A stretch of DNA of 64,000 nt, taken from contig NC_073696.1 of the NCBI RefSeq assembly GCF_029784165.1, positions 262,242,494-262,306,493 of the forward strand, given 5' to 3'. Below, piece by piece: positions 21,891 through 33,691 of the stretch (position 1 is its first letter; the number at the start of each line of letters is the position of its first letter). Source of the DNA: Wyeomyia smithii. Its lineage: Eukaryota > Arthropoda > Insecta > Diptera > Culicidae. The notes below the pieces were generated by a model that saw nothing but the letters and a program-made list of their open reading frames with translations, made no database searches and was not told the origin of the DNA. A program made the translations under genes and the position numbers.

Positions 21891-24100
21891 TTACCTGTTA
21901 CTGTATTCACTAAGAATCACATCAGCTGCTTTCTCTGCCACGGCAACTACAACCGAATTCGGTGTCCCGGAAACTGGTGCTGGAAAAACGCTAGCATCCG
22001 CTACGCGTAAGTTTTTCACCCCTCGCACCCTGCAACGAAACAAAAAAAAACTGTTAACTCAGTGTTCAACACTATTTTTCAGAACTCACTTCAAATCATT
22101 GCCCACAACCGCCTCCGAATGCAATCCAATAGCAGCCGTCCCTCCGGGATGATGACCGGTCAATGCCGACGTTCGTAAAATACACTCCAGGTAGCGATCA
22201 TCTGGTCTGTTGGTACGAAAGTCTTCCTCAGTTGGTCCGAAATTAGCACAAGCTGTCACCTTCGGCCAATGTAGTGTAGCATTCAGGCGACGGAACGGAC
22301 TAGTTTCAATTGTCCGCGCGGCCAGTCGAATAGCTGCACCCATGCATTCGATATCGAACTTATCCTTCAAATAGTTGGGATTGATGAACGGGTGTGAATC
22401 CGCATAGCGATCGCGCAGGTAAACCGCTCCACGACTTTTCGGTTGATGACACGTACTGAGGAAGAGAAATCCCTCCTGGCTACTATTGTAATACAAAGGG
22501 AAATGGGCACGGAATGCATCCTGGTGCATGTTGGACACGTGCCTTAACGCATGCTCATCAACGCTACCCATTCCGAACAGGATAATCCCGTACTTCGCTC
22601 CTCGTGGACTTCCGATTCCAGCCACGGCTGTGCTGGAAAGGACTCCACTACCTTTGGAAAGGTAATTCCAAATGTTGCCAACGTTCAGAATCTTGTCTAC
22701 AGTCACACTGGCCGTTTGATTGATAGACACGAACAGCGGAAGATTCAGATGATCAAAATAGTTTTGACCAACATTAGGTGAGTAATGAATGACGGGAATT
22801 CCGTGCCGCTGGAGCTCGAGAGTTGGCCCAATGCCGGACAATTTCAGCAGTTGAGGAGATTGAATTGCACCCGCACTGAGGATTATTTCCTTCGTGGCTC
22901 TGATTTCAATTGAGCTGCCATCGTTCGGATTCAGGATCGAAACAGCAATCGCAGTTCGATGGTTGTCGAAAATAATTTTCTGTACCACGGTGTCGGGTAG
23001 AATGCGTAGATTGGTTCGGTCGAATGCAGGCCGTAGGTACTCGTGATAGGTGCTCCAACGGATTCCATCACGGATGGTGTACTTTGCTGCGTTGAAATTG
23101 TGCTCCAAACCTAACTCCGAACGAGCGCGCAGAAAGGCACTGGTGAGATTGTTTGTTTTTGGGTCAATAGTTTTGACGTGCAATTTTGGTGGTTGTGAAG
23201 AATATTGACCAGCTGGGGCAGCTCGGAAGCACAACTTTGGTACCGAACGATTGCTGATATTTGTCAGAAATGCCGGGTAGGGATTGGACTGGAAAAAAAT
23301 GTTCAAATTCAGTCTAGGAATAGCGAGATTTTGCTTCAATATTTTTTAGAGTTTGTGTGTACTTACCTTAAAATGTTCTTCCCGTTGTTGCTCAGAGTGA
23401 CAGTTATTATTGTTTTCATTTGTCTTGTCTGCTAGATTTCCCTCGAATCGATCCAAATAAGGTTTCATTCGTTCGTAACTCCAGTCATGTGCACCCAAGC
23501 GTTCCCAACGGTCATAATCTTCCTTAACACCGGTGAAGTGTAGCATGTAGTTAATTTGTCCCGATCCACCGAGACCACGACCACGCGGTATAAATTGTTG
23601 CTTCAAATGAAATCGATTTGAAGAAAAATTCGTTAATGTTTCTTATTCAGGAGCTAATCTCAATGAACATACCTGCTGAAATAACCCCCTAGATGAGTAC
23701 TTTTGTGGGGTTGTTCTGAAAGCCCAATCGAATTTGGTCAGCTGCAGGGCCGTGCTAAGAAGCGGAACTATGGATGCTGCCCCAAAAATATTTCCCGCTT
23801 CTATCAGTAGAACGGAGTAGTTAGCAACTGCTGAAAGACGATTGGCCAACACGCATCCTGCTGTTCCCGCACCCACTGAGATCCGGAATAGAAGGATTGT
23901 TAAAAATCACCCTTTTTCAAAGATACACCAAGACACTTACCAATTATAAAATCGAAAGAAGAATTCTGCAGAGATTTTGCCGTTGCCACTTTGTTGGGAA
24001 TGTGATCATAACCAAGAATTAACCAGGTCACGGACAAGGTTGTTGTTAAAACTACCAGTAATGTTGCTAGTGATATTATAAGAATTTTAAGCAACCCCAT
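21891..24100 (-). CDS. GMC (glucose-methanol-choline) oxidoreductase
   Basis: Five exons on the minus strand give a continuous 644-aa frame: 24100-23941, 23875-23673, 23600-23367, 23288-22090 and 22029-21891, all with GT..AG borders. The product starts with a hydrophobic segment (residues 4-30), probably a signal anchor, then the FAD-binding fold DFIIVGAGTAGCVLANRL (GxGxxG at 55-60), the first GMC signature RGRGLGGSGQINYML (about 127-141), the second signature GAIQSPQLLKLSGIGP (about 339-354), and the C-terminal active-site region TGHHPGGTAAIG (His 578/579) with a second catalytic Asn in SGTPNSV. These FAD enzymes oxidise sugars, alcohols or ecdysteroids; insect members act in cuticle, immunity and hormone turnover. 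Length fits the insect glucose-dehydrogenase-like group. Substrate is unknown. The domain looks complete and functional. Confidence 0.92.
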
Positions 24101-24566
24101 CGTAATAGGACAAGCTCTCAAAGACGCAAGGTTTTGATTGTAACTAAGTTCGCGTTTATGTTTGTAACACACCGCAGCTTCAAGCACTAGGTGTAGAAAT
24201 AATGCACTAAATTATACTCACTCGAAAATTTACAAGCAAGTAGGAATCTTCACATTTTGAGGGACGTTTACTTTTTCGCCAGTAATCCTATTAGCCCGCG
24301 CAAAGCGTTTAATACTCGCACAAGAAATGTAAGCTCATACAGGAAAATCAATTAATCGATTTCTAGTCCCGCAATACCAATTCTCCGAATATCAACTACT
24401 TTGTTATTCGCCGCTGGCGAAACAAAACAATGCTGCTAGGAGGCTTTCTTTAAGCTATTTCAGTTAGCCACAACTCCATAATAATAGTTTACAATTCTGC
24501 TTCATTTCAGCTTGTACCACAAAAAGGTAAACACCAAAAACTTACTTAAGATAGCACCCCTCCTAG

Positions 24567-25225
24567 TTACGCCTTCATCATCTCGGCATCTTCCTCCAAC
24601 TGTCCGGCCGATTCTTCCAGCCGCTTCTCCAGCTGTCGGGCATCGACGTACTCGATTTCCTCTTCGTCCTCTTCCACATCCATTTGCATTGCCGACTGTT
24701 GGGCTTCCTCTCTGGCGCGGCGTTCCTTCAAGCCGATTGCCGGGGACCGAATCAGGGCGATGTTCTTCTGCACGTCCACTATGTCGTTGTGAATTTCGTG
24801 ATCTCGAGCCTTTCGTAGCCGCTCCATGACGAAGTGTCGCTCCCGGCGTTCCTTGATTTCGGTGATCTTCTTGATGGCGTCCAACGTTTTACTCCACAAC
24901 TCTCGGTTGTATTTAACCGGAACGTTACGACGCTTTTCGAACTCAAACGCCGGGTCAATAGTGAGCTCTTTGCCGTGCGTTTTGCGGTAAGCCTTGGTCC
25001 AGCGAATCTTTCTCGGGTTCTTCTTTTTGTTGAATGCCCTTCGGCATTTGGAACGACAGAAACGGAAGACCTGCCAGGTGCAAAATTGATGTAGGTTAGC
25101 TTACCTGAAATTATGAAATCAAATATAAGGTTTTTCTTCTTTACCTTACAGTCGTTTCGCACGAAGACCATCCCATGTCCGGGGAAGATTTTGCTGGAGC
25201 AGAAATAACACGTTTCTATTCTCAT
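24567..25225 (-). CDS. RSL24D1: Ribosome biogenesis protein RLP24 (RSL24D1)
   Basis: Two exons, 25225-25145 and 25070-24567, encode 194 aa. The start MRIETCYFCSSKIFPGHGMV and the continuation FRFCRSKCRRAFNKKKNPRK form the L24e-type zinc ribbon (Cys 6, 9, 32 and 36). The next block, RKIRWTKAYRKTHGKEL, and the longer helical, acidic C-terminal tail distinguish RLP24 from ribosomal protein L24 itself. RLP24 is placed on pre-60S particles in the nucleolus and is exchanged for L24 in the cytoplasm after release by an AAA ATPase. Length is like the yeast (199 aa) and fly proteins. The intron sits just after the first zinc half. The gene lies 467 bp upstream of the GMC gene on the same strand; nothing suggests co-regulation. 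Confidence 0.95.
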
Positions 25226-25329
25226 TTTGAACTAATAAATGAGAATTACCACAAAAATAGCGCAGTTGAATGCGCTATGAAACTAGCACGCGCTTTGGGT
25301 AAATAAATAAAGGACGAACTGTCAGATTA

Positions 25330-26640
25330 ACGCCTCGAAGAACAGTGTTGCCGATACAATAATTGAAACGATTATAACAGTTGTGAGATAAAGCTGTTAT
25401 ACTATGGAATAAATCTACTAAAAGATCTAATCAAGGCTTTTTTTTCAGTTTTAACCAGGCAGCCTCTCCTACCTCAATCCTTGTTATGGTGAGCCCCATT
25501 TGGGGAAACTGCCCCAACATGTCATCTCACTCCCACATATACGAATCCGCTGAGTACAAACGTGACTTTTGGAGGTAGGAGAATAACCGCACTAAATCTT
25601 CGCTTCAAATGGAAATACTCTGCAGTTGGCAGTAAAAGAGAAATTATTGAGATCAGTAATATAAATAAAATTAGTAAAATTATAACATCAACTAAAGAAT
25701 TACCATCAGAAAAATCAGTATAATAAGCAAAGTTAGTGAAATCGCTAAAGACACTAACGTTTGCATTAAATAATAGAACTTTTTCGAATGGTGAGAAAAC
25801 TAAGACAAATAATTGAGTTTGATAAATCTCCCATTAAAGGTAATCATATTTGCCTGCTTACGGGAAAAATTCTACGCCGTGCGTGTGAGCATGTTTTTGA
25901 GCTCATTCTTCCTCCTCAATTTTCGCAACAAAGATGTTCGAGTAGATTTTATGCTTCGAAAGAAGAGCGGCTTTGACATACTCTTCACGCTGATTGTCAG
26001 CCACAACAGCACCTTCTTGGGGAATTTGGTGTGTTAAATGAACTTATCTTACGTATAAGAAAATACATTGTTAATGCTGCTGTTCAAATAACCATGTTCA
26101 TGAAAGTGTGGACGGTAAAATTCATCAAAAGGACGATTAAAATTCATTAAAAGGACTGATTAACAAAATAATGATCAATTGTGGGCAGGTGTATAAAATT
26201 AAACCGTAGAATTCAACATAAACATATATTCGCGGTTTTACGATGATACTTGTTATTCCCCAGGACATCGTATATCGTCACCACCGATTATACGATTATA
26301 CGATCGTCGAATGGAAAAGTTAGTCAACATTGCGCTGTGAGAAGAGATCCGGCACCTCTGACATGTGAAACCCATGTTGCCAAATTGGCCGTTTTTATTG
26401 ATTTTAAAAAATTAATCAAAGACACCGAATCAGAAATTACAGATTTGTGGCAAATTTAGTACATTATCAACGGTTTAACGAAATGACCACGTGGTCTTTT
26501 TTCCTGACTTATAATTTATTGTTGCCACCAAGTCAAGAATGAAGTTTTTGCATTTTGGCAATATATAATGTACTGAAAGTTTAATAAGAAAAATGTAGAA
26601 AATGTAAAAAATTTAAGCGAGTTTTTGACACTTGACAAAT
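25330..26640. other. Intergenic, no gene recognised
   Basis: AT-rich sequence with short frames of no recognisable family. ATGACCACGTGGTCTTTTTT at 26483 is echoed by GACCACGTGGTTTAG near 27090, so an old insertion may flank the SINE between them. Confidence 0.4.
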
Positions 26641-26996
26641 GAAAAGACCGAGCGGGGGCCTAGTGTGGTTGGTAACGTCTCCGCCAATCACGCTCGACGC
26701 CTGGGTTCGAATCCCACCGCCGACATAGGTGTCGATGGTTGTGAGGTGGCGTGATCCACTCACAACCAACCCAACTGGTCTAGATTCAATCCTAGCCGAC
26801 ACCGGGAGATTTTCTGAGGCGAAAAATCTCTGGGATCACGCCTTCCATCGCATGAGGAAGTAAAGCCGTTGGCGCCGGTCCGTTGATAAACGGGTCGTGA
26901 GTTAGGGTCCTGGGTGTGGAGTCGCCTTCCTGGGCGTCGGTGATTGGCAACAACAGTGGCGGAACTAGACCGACGGAAAATAAAAAAAAAAAAATG
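26640..26996 (+). repeat. Feilai-type tRNA-derived SINE, near full length
   Basis: It has an A-box-like GTGTGGTTGGTAACGT at about 26662, a B box GGGTTCGAATCCCACC at 26702, a tRNA-unrelated body, and a 3' end AGACCGACGGAAAAT followed by an A-run at 26983-26995. A truncated inverted copy lies at 35335-35455. The layout and sequence fit the Feilai SINE described from Aedes; this name is from memory of the family. Confidence 0.8.
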
Positions 26997-27116
26997 AAAA
27001 GACCGCGTGTTTAAAGTCGCAAAGGGGGGGAGGGGGAATTGGCCAAAAGACCACGAAAGACCACGGGGGGTACGGGGGGTTTGAAATATGACCACGTGGT
27101 TTAGAAACGACCCCTA

Positions 27117-27285
27117 ACTTATTTTCGTAAAACAGTTTTTGTCTATGCTAATGGGTGTGCGAGCTTGCTTAAATCAACACCAGCGGCATCACTAACGGTT
27201 TTTCTCTTAGATAACGAATGTGCACGCTTTCTTATGGCGACTAATATTGTCCACTAAGCAAATCTGTTTGTCTGTGATTATACCT
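27117..27285 (+). repeat. Partial copy of the CACAGACAAACAG MITE
   Basis: It matches 4467-4690 and, inverted, 28942-29265, including ATTTTCGTAAAACAGTTTTT, CTAATGGGTGTGCG and a terminal GTTTGTCTGTG at 27266-27276. Confidence 0.7.
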
Positions 27286-27550
27286 TTGACCTTACTATAT
27301 TATTCAGATTTCGGGTTGCTGCGATGTTCACAAAAACACTTTCCACCATTCTCCGTTTTGCTCTATTATTTTTCTTGTTATTTTAATCTAGTTCATTATA
27401 AATTTATCATAAATTTTTCAAAAAAAATTTTTGAATTTTTATAAATCTTTCAATATCAAAATAAAAATTATCGGCAATATTTGAAAAATACCTACGTAAG
27501 CATACAAAACTAATAATTAAACTTCCTGATCAATTTAATAAAAGGTAACT

Positions 27551-27761
27551 AAGGCGTCGTATACAAATTACGTATGACTTCCCCCCCGTAATTACTTAAC
27601 GCTGAGCAACCTGACCCCCCATCAAATTAACAATTTTGAGCAAATATCACTGTTACGCAACTGTCTCAACTCTCTACCCTCTCCCCTCATGTAACAATAA
27701 GTAACGCATACTCAAACCGTCTACCCCCTACATGCTTTACGTAATTTTTGTACGACGCCTA
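27551..27761. mobile_element. Short MITE with AAGGCGTCGTA termini
   Basis: AAGGCGTCGTATACAAATTACGTA at the left is mirrored by TACGTAATTTTTGTACGACGCCT at the right, giving about 210 bp with C-runs (CCCCCC) inside. No protein. Superfamily is not clear. Confidence 0.7.
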
Positions 27762-28084
27762 ACACGAAAAGTATCCAAATGATCGATACACATTTTTGAA
27801 TAGATATTTTGCAGCGCGATAAAAAGGGTTAAATTTTTCACACATCAGACGAGCGGGCATTTTCAGTGACAGGTGCTACGCTGGATTCTAGAAGAACCAA
27901 TTTATCGGCTGTAGCTCTGGGTTGAATAACATTCGTTCACATGAACACTTGGTTCTAGCCTAACTCCAGCCATCATCTCGATAAACCACACTATAATTTT
28001 ATTTATAACATAGATTCGTGTCTTTATTACAATCAAAATCAATGCATAAAATGTGCAAGGAGGGTACGAGTGTTTCGAAAAAAA

Positions 28085-28260
28085 AAAAATAGAAAAAAAT
28101 AGGTCGGATACGGGTCGGGTACTGGCAATTGCGGCGTTTTTTCTTTTGGGTTTGGGTCGGGTCAGGTAGTTGTAACAAATATTTTTTCGGGTTCAGGTCG
28201 ATTACGGGTTTTAAAAAGCTCGATGAGTCGGGTACGGGTAACAAGTTTCCCATACCCGAC
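28085..28260. repeat. Low-complexity CGGGT-rich stretch
   Basis: Repeated GGGTCGGGT/GGGTACGGGT motifs broken by AT-rich DNA. Frames across it are not credible genes. Confidence 0.6.
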
Positions 28261-28941
28261 CATCTTTAGTGCGCACTTACACAGCGATGAAAGATTGTAT
28301 TCGAACTCATTGAACACCCTGTATAGTTTCATGTGAGTACCGTTATAATAAGTGTTGAAAGAATGTAGCGGTTCAATTGGCGGAATTTGTTTTTTTATAT
28401 ACGCTTCGTTTTTACCGCGAAAACCATTCCATTAGGGGGTTATATACCTTTTCGCTCGAGAAAAAAGTGCAAAGTTAGGATTTTTTTCGATCGTGTAGCA
28501 CCTTTTTCATTACATAAAAGTAGTTATTTTCTGGAAGTTCTGTTAACAACAAAAAACCACATTTGTTCATAAGAAATACCAATTATTTGTGGAGTAATGG
28601 CCTTTTCCCAGAAACGCTGTTTTTTGCAGAGGTTTGCGGCGTTTACGATAGAGACCCAGCAGATCAACTAAAATCAAAAACCGGGTATCCCGGGTGTGCC
28701 GGGTATCTGAACGATCATTTTCATAAGTATTTGGTTTTCAGTACAAACATTTCAAATTTCGAACCGCTTTAACTTTCTCCCTATTGGTCAGACTTTTATG
28801 AAAATTTAAGAAAATGTTCTAAAGATGTTGTACTTAAAGATAATGCGATGAATTTTTTTCTCAATTTTTTGAAAACTAAAGGTATATAACCCCTTAAGTC
28901 TAGAAATATTATTTTTGAATACTGGAAAACAATGCTAATAT

Positions 28942-29265
28942 CACAGACAAACAGACGTGTCAATCGATGATGATTCCATCGACCAGAAAAATAACGATTA
29001 TTTTGAAATTTTGCTTAGTGGGCAATAATGCCACTAGTGTCGCTATAAGCAAGCGTGCACATTCATTATCAAAGACAAAAACCCTCAGTAATGCCACTGA
29101 TGTTAGATTAAGCAAGCGCACACCCATTAGCATAGACAAAAACTGTTTTACGGAAAGAAGTTAGTAGGCAATAAGCTCACATGGTGGCGCACAGGTGTAA
29201 CGTTTCGAATAAGGACGAAGAGTTTTCAGGATTTTTCTTCGAGAAGGCACGTATGTTTGTCTGTG
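28942..29265. mobile_element. Complete MITE, 8-bp-type duplication
   Basis: CACAGACAAACAGACGTG at the left is mirrored by CACGTATGTTTGTCTGTG at the right, 324 bp apart. The element is flanked on both sides by CTAATAT, or GCTAATAT if the last G is counted as target. A 7-8 bp duplication suggests a hAT-like source. Partial relatives are at 4467-4690 and 27117-27285. Confidence 0.85.
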
Positions 29266-29599
29266 CTAATATGTTCATCAATTTATCGTTGGAAAGATAC
29301 ACTGGCAAAAAGTGAGGAACGCTTACAGGGCAACTATTAAAAACTTAAAAATTTTCACCAGCTCTGTAGTCCGTTAACAGTTGGCAGAAGCTAAAGTAAA
29401 ATGTCAATAAATGATATTTTTTAATTTCAATACCAACAGTTTACAATTTTTCGTATATCACGGTTGTAATCTAATCCTAAAGGGTGTCCACGATGAAATT
29501 GCCACACACAAAATTGATTCGCAAATTTCGAGTTTTCATCCGATTGCCATCAAACTTTCAGGGATTGAAAAATAACTATTAAACTTCATTTTACGCAGG

Positions 29600-30515
29600 G
29601 ACGGGACACAAGGCATATGGATATTAGGCATAGTATGCTATGGATGTTAGGCATAGTATGCTAGGCATACAGACGCGAGACATAACGGATGTGAGGCATA
29701 ATGGATACGAGGCATACTGCCACAAGGCATAACGGACGCGAGGCCGAATGGACGCGAGGTTGAACGGACGCGAGGCCGAATGGACGGGAAGCCGAATGGA
29801 CGGGAGGCTGAATGGACGCGAGGCCGAATGGACGAAAGGCCGAATGCGATGTTGTACGATCGCATGAGATCCAATTATGTAGTTCAGGTGTAAATATATT
29901 CCTAAAGAGTTGGGTATAATAAGCAAAGCAAAGCCTTGGTGCTACATTCTGATTCGGAAATCGACCTTCTGTTTATTATACACAGACTTGGCAGCCAACT
30001 GTTAAGTGTACAGGACAATTGCGGGGCCAGCGCTACGATCCTACTAACACTAACAGTCTCTCCCGAGCCGAGACTCGAACCTACGACAACTGGCCTGTTA
30101 GGCCAGCATCGTACCTCGAGACCAGTTGGGTATAATACTTTTCTTGAAATCATGCGGCGAAGACGCATAATTGAGGGCAAGGAAACAAGGCGGCACTAAG
30201 CCGCCGTGGTTTCCGCAGTCCGAGCCGGCCAACGACCCGCCGTCGGAAGCGGCGGTCTCTCGCACCCAAACGACTGATCTACTGGTTTGCTAGGTCTACT
30301 CATACAGAGTTTTCTTCCTCTAGTTAAGTCCGAACGAGCGGTAGCGAGTAAGGACAGCATTCGCTCGAACAGCGAGCCGGCCGAAGGCCGCGAGTGTATT
30401 GCTTTCCAAATGACACTTTAAAATGAAATATGCCTCGTGTCCGTATGCCTGCCGTCCATTATGCCTAGCGTACTATGCCTCGCGTCCGTATGCCTCGCGT
30501 CTGTATGCTCAACGG
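29600..30515. mobile_element. Foldback-like insertion with minisatellite arms
   Basis: The left arm (29603-29848) is a run of 16-bp units, GACGCGAGGCCGAATG with variants such as GGCATAATGGATACGA. The right arm (30428-30515) is the same motif inverted (TATGCCTCGCGTCCGTATGC). Between lie a SINE (29935-30140) and a GC-rich palindromic block (30150-30415). Long inverted arms built from short tandem repeats are the architecture of Drosophila FB elements. It is inserted in the 3' flank of the mariner transposase. No transposase of its own is seen. Confidence 0.7.
29935..30140 (-). repeat. tRNA-derived SINE, second copy
   Basis: It matches 4691-4897 closely over about 200 bp, including TTATTATACACAGACTT, the complemented B box GACTCGAACCTACGAC and GGCCAGCATCGTACCTCG. 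The 3' tail (minus strand) reads GGCTTTGCTTTGCTT at 29921-29935. The surrounding foldback-like element contains it. Confidence 0.75.
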
Positions 30516-30519
30516 GGTG

Positions 30520-31520
30520 TCATCCCATACGCAAATGCCCGCACCTTGGCCTTAACCCCGGCCATAAGATTGTGCACAACCTGTGAATCAACCGTTTGTG
30601 CATGTAAACCCATACTTTCTTCAGTTCCTCGACTGTCTTCACTACCTTAGGTTGTTTAAGAAGGTGCTGCTTCATAACCGCCCAGTACTTTTCGATGGGG
30701 CGGAGCTCCGGAGTTTTGGGAGGGTTGAACATTTTCGGCACGAAATTGACCTTATTGTCCGCATACCACTTCAGCACGTCCTTGGAGTAGTGGCATGAGG
30801 CCAAATCCGGCCATAAGATTGTTGGGACGTTGTGGGCCTTCAGGAGAGAAAGCAGCCGCTTCTGGAGGCACTCTTTCATGTACACCTGTCCGTTAATCGT
30901 GTCCTGGGTCACGAAAGGTGCACTCCGCTTCCCGCACGTGCAGATGGCTTGCCAAACCAGGAATTTCTTCGCAAATTTGGACATCTTCTGAGTGCGAACA
31001 TGCTCCGGAACGCTGAACTTATCCTTGGCCGTGAAAAACAGGTTGCCGGGGATCTGTTTGATGTCGGCCTTCACATATGTTTCGTCGTCCATGATGCAGC
31101 ATTCAACTTTCGTCAGCATGTTGAGGTACAACTTCCTGGCACGGGTTTTGGCGGACTTGTTCTGCTTCTCGTCGCGATTAGGGGCCTTTTGTACCTTGAA
31201 CGTTCGAAGCCCAGCCTTAGTTTTGGCCTTTTGGCCAAAACTTCGGCTAAGGTGCAGCTTCTTAGCTACATCCCGAACGGAGGCTTTCGGGTTTCGGTTG
31301 AAGGCCCCAACTACGCGGTTGTGATTTTTGGTGTTGTACGGAATACTTTTTCTTTCATTTCTGGGCTTCCGATCGGTGGTAAATCGTTCCTCGAACCGCT
31401 TAATCACTCGCGACACCGTGGAATTCGCGATTCCCAATGTTTTAGCGATGGAACGGTGCGAGAGATCCTTGTTCTTGTGATGAGAGCACGAGCTGTTCTT
31501 TCGACTCCATTTCCGCGAGT
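30520..31520 (-). pseudogene. ITmD37E transposase, frameshifted
   Basis: The main frame (31437-30520) carries helix-turn-helix sequence (GIANSTVSRVIKRFEERFTT), the catalytic block IMDDETYVKADI, the second Asp in ILWPDLASCHYSKDVLKWYA and the third acidic residue in ELRPIEKYWAVMK. Counting between the second Asp and that Glu gives 37 residues, the DD37E spacing reported for the ITmD37E family of mosquitoes. The N-terminus (HHKNKDLSHRSIAKT) is in frame upstream but its ATG, near 31513, is one base out of frame, and near 30580 a second frameshift moves the C-terminal VHNLMAGVKAKVRAFAYG into another frame. The catalytic core is intact, but the protein would not be made complete. Confidence 0.9.
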
Positions 31521-31679
31521 TTTGATCACAGGACTTTAAAACTTGCAGGATGTAAACAATGCACTATGAACTAAATCCACCCAAATTTTCATTGAATTTT
31601 ACCCAACGGTTAAAAAGTTAGAGCAATTTCATGGTGTGGCAATTTCATCGTGGACACCCTTTAATTAGGGACCTGAACT

Positions 31680-33690
31680 AGCATTTCCAGCTTATGCGGA
31701 AAAAACACTTGTTCTTGAAAATCAAATTATAATGAGAATGAACATACTGATGTTCAAACGATCGTCAGTCAGTGAGTTCTTGTTCTTTCTACTCTTTTCA
31801 CTATCCAGAGGTAGTAGAGCGACTGCGCATCACATTGATGCGAATTAATTGCACTTGATTGATACACGCACCGAACGTCGATCAGTCACGCTTGGATGCA
31901 CAGAAGTAGTAATCAGATTATTGATCTCCTTGATTCTAAAATTATATAACTAGAGGCAAGAATAGTTTAGCATGTGAATCATTTAACATGCCATGTTAGG
32001 TTTTGAAAATTCGTGACTAACGGGGTAAGTAAAAAGTAATGATTTTGTCTTCTCTGATGATGAAACGATCACTTTTGCTATACTTGAAAATCACTGTCGT
32101 GTAATTATGATGGACATGCTTATTAAATTTTGACTCTGAAATTATCATTATACAACACTTTAAAGCACCGAACCGGAAGTAAAAGACAATTGAAATTATT
32201 ATTTTCATTCGTTTCATTGTACTAAGAATCGGTACCGGCCGGCATGACGCTCTGTGAGTGCAGTTTCCCAAACGTACCGAACCTGTCAGTCAACCAACTT
32301 CTGCGCAGTTTAAGTACATATCTTATTGCTTGGACGCTGCTGTCCAACTTGACATTGTCTGGCATGAGGCTGGTTGGCTAAAAGCTAATTGTACAGGCAC
32401 TTTCTGCTTAACCGTTTCGTGCACTAATTACCATTGTGAGAAATCCAAAAAATTAAGCTTCACAACTAGGTTGAAATAATGGTAAACATTCAGTTAGCGC
32501 ATTATAAACCAATTTGGCGACGATCTTGATTGCCTCTTGCAAACATGGACTGCATGAAACATAAATTTAATTATTATGCAAACCGTTCGCAAACTCTATT
32601 CAGCATAATGCATATAGGCAACTTTCAGTCGCTGGAAATTAGGACTGAATAAAGAAGATCATAGCTCATTAAAGCCACAATTTGTACCCAGCTGAGTTTT
32701 ATGACATGCTGATGGATGATTACAGCATGAAAAATGGGATGGGAATACCTAAACAATATGCCGCCGACGACTGAGAGTGAAAATTCTCGCGTATAACCGA
32801 AATTCAGAGCCGTCTGTCAGTCGGTCAGCCTTTAACAAGCGACCCTCAGCAGCCCATTTTACCCAACAAAATGCCAACATCATCGTCTGATGTACCAAAT
32901 AATGGCTGCTGTAAGGTGTAAGGGTGTAACGAACAAATTTGAGCCTACGCTGATGGCATTCAAATTGACACCATTATATCTGCCTATCACGAACTCTGCT
33001 GCGTCGTGATTATGGGCAAAGTTTAATGGCAAACAAGGCTTATCAGAAGAAGATTAGTTTTACTACCAGTTTATAACTCTTGGGTGTCAAATTTGCTCGA
33101 CTCCTGGTAAAGCTCGCCTCTGCTGATCAATGAGATGAGTTTCCATTGGCTCGTGTAGTGTGGTCTGCAGTTAATTAAGCAGTAAAATATTATAGCAGTG
33201 AAGAGCGCGAAAACATTACAGAAGAGAAGAAAACTGCCGTTTCTTTCGATTTCAATCGGGCTGATAAATCGCCTGAAGTCGGTAGCGGAGCCTCTAACGA
33301 GCAATAAAGATGATCATGGCAAGCAAAGGTGAAAGCTTATACCGTCGTAACAAATTGAGACTTGGAGGCTGGGCAAATTGTTTCTTTGTCGTACAAATTG
33401 AATGTTTATTACAAATCATTTGATTCTTCTTCCGTATTTGCTGATATTTTTTTCGAGATAGACCAACGAACAACCAATAGTCGTCGCAACTCTTAGCTGC
33501 TTTCTACATTGAATGATATAAGAATTAAAATTCTATTTATTTTTTTAAGTTACTGCAGTGTGTAGCATAAAAACTGGTTTAAATACCATATATTGTTATT
33601 AAACAATTTGTTGAAAACTTGTTCAATATAGGTAGAATTGAATGATGAAATAAACATCTAACATGTTTTTCATCTTAGGTTTTTCACAGC
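31680..33690. other. Intergenic region upstream of the TRIM37-like gene
   Basis: About 2 kb of AT-rich DNA with no recognised gene or repeat. The acceptor-like TTTTTCATCTTAG at 33666-33678 just before the start codon suggests a 5' UTR intron, but the upstream exon cannot be placed. Confidence 0.4.
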
Positions 33691-33691
33691 C

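Larger units (their letters stand above)
29480..31661 (-). mobile_element. Full-length ITmD37E mariner, interrupted
   Basis: The termini AAGGGTGTCCACGATGAAAT (29480) and its complement ending at 31661 are near-perfect inverted repeats, and each is flanked by TA (29478-29479 and 31662-31663), the Tc1/mariner duplication. It encodes a DD37E transposase on the minus strand (30520-31437) and carries a foldback-like insertion with a SINE (about 29600-30515). Confidence 0.92.

Noticed and set aside
26655..26720. tRNA-like boxes as genuine tRNA genes (also at 4691, 5465, 37020 and 42588)
   Set aside because: A and B boxes are present but acceptor stems do not pair and each recurs or continues as a dispersed repeat, so they are SINE heads.
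30832..31539. Long plus-strand frame of 235 aa
   Set aside because: It lies wholly over the mariner transposase on the other strand, which has clear catalytic motifs; this is its shadow.
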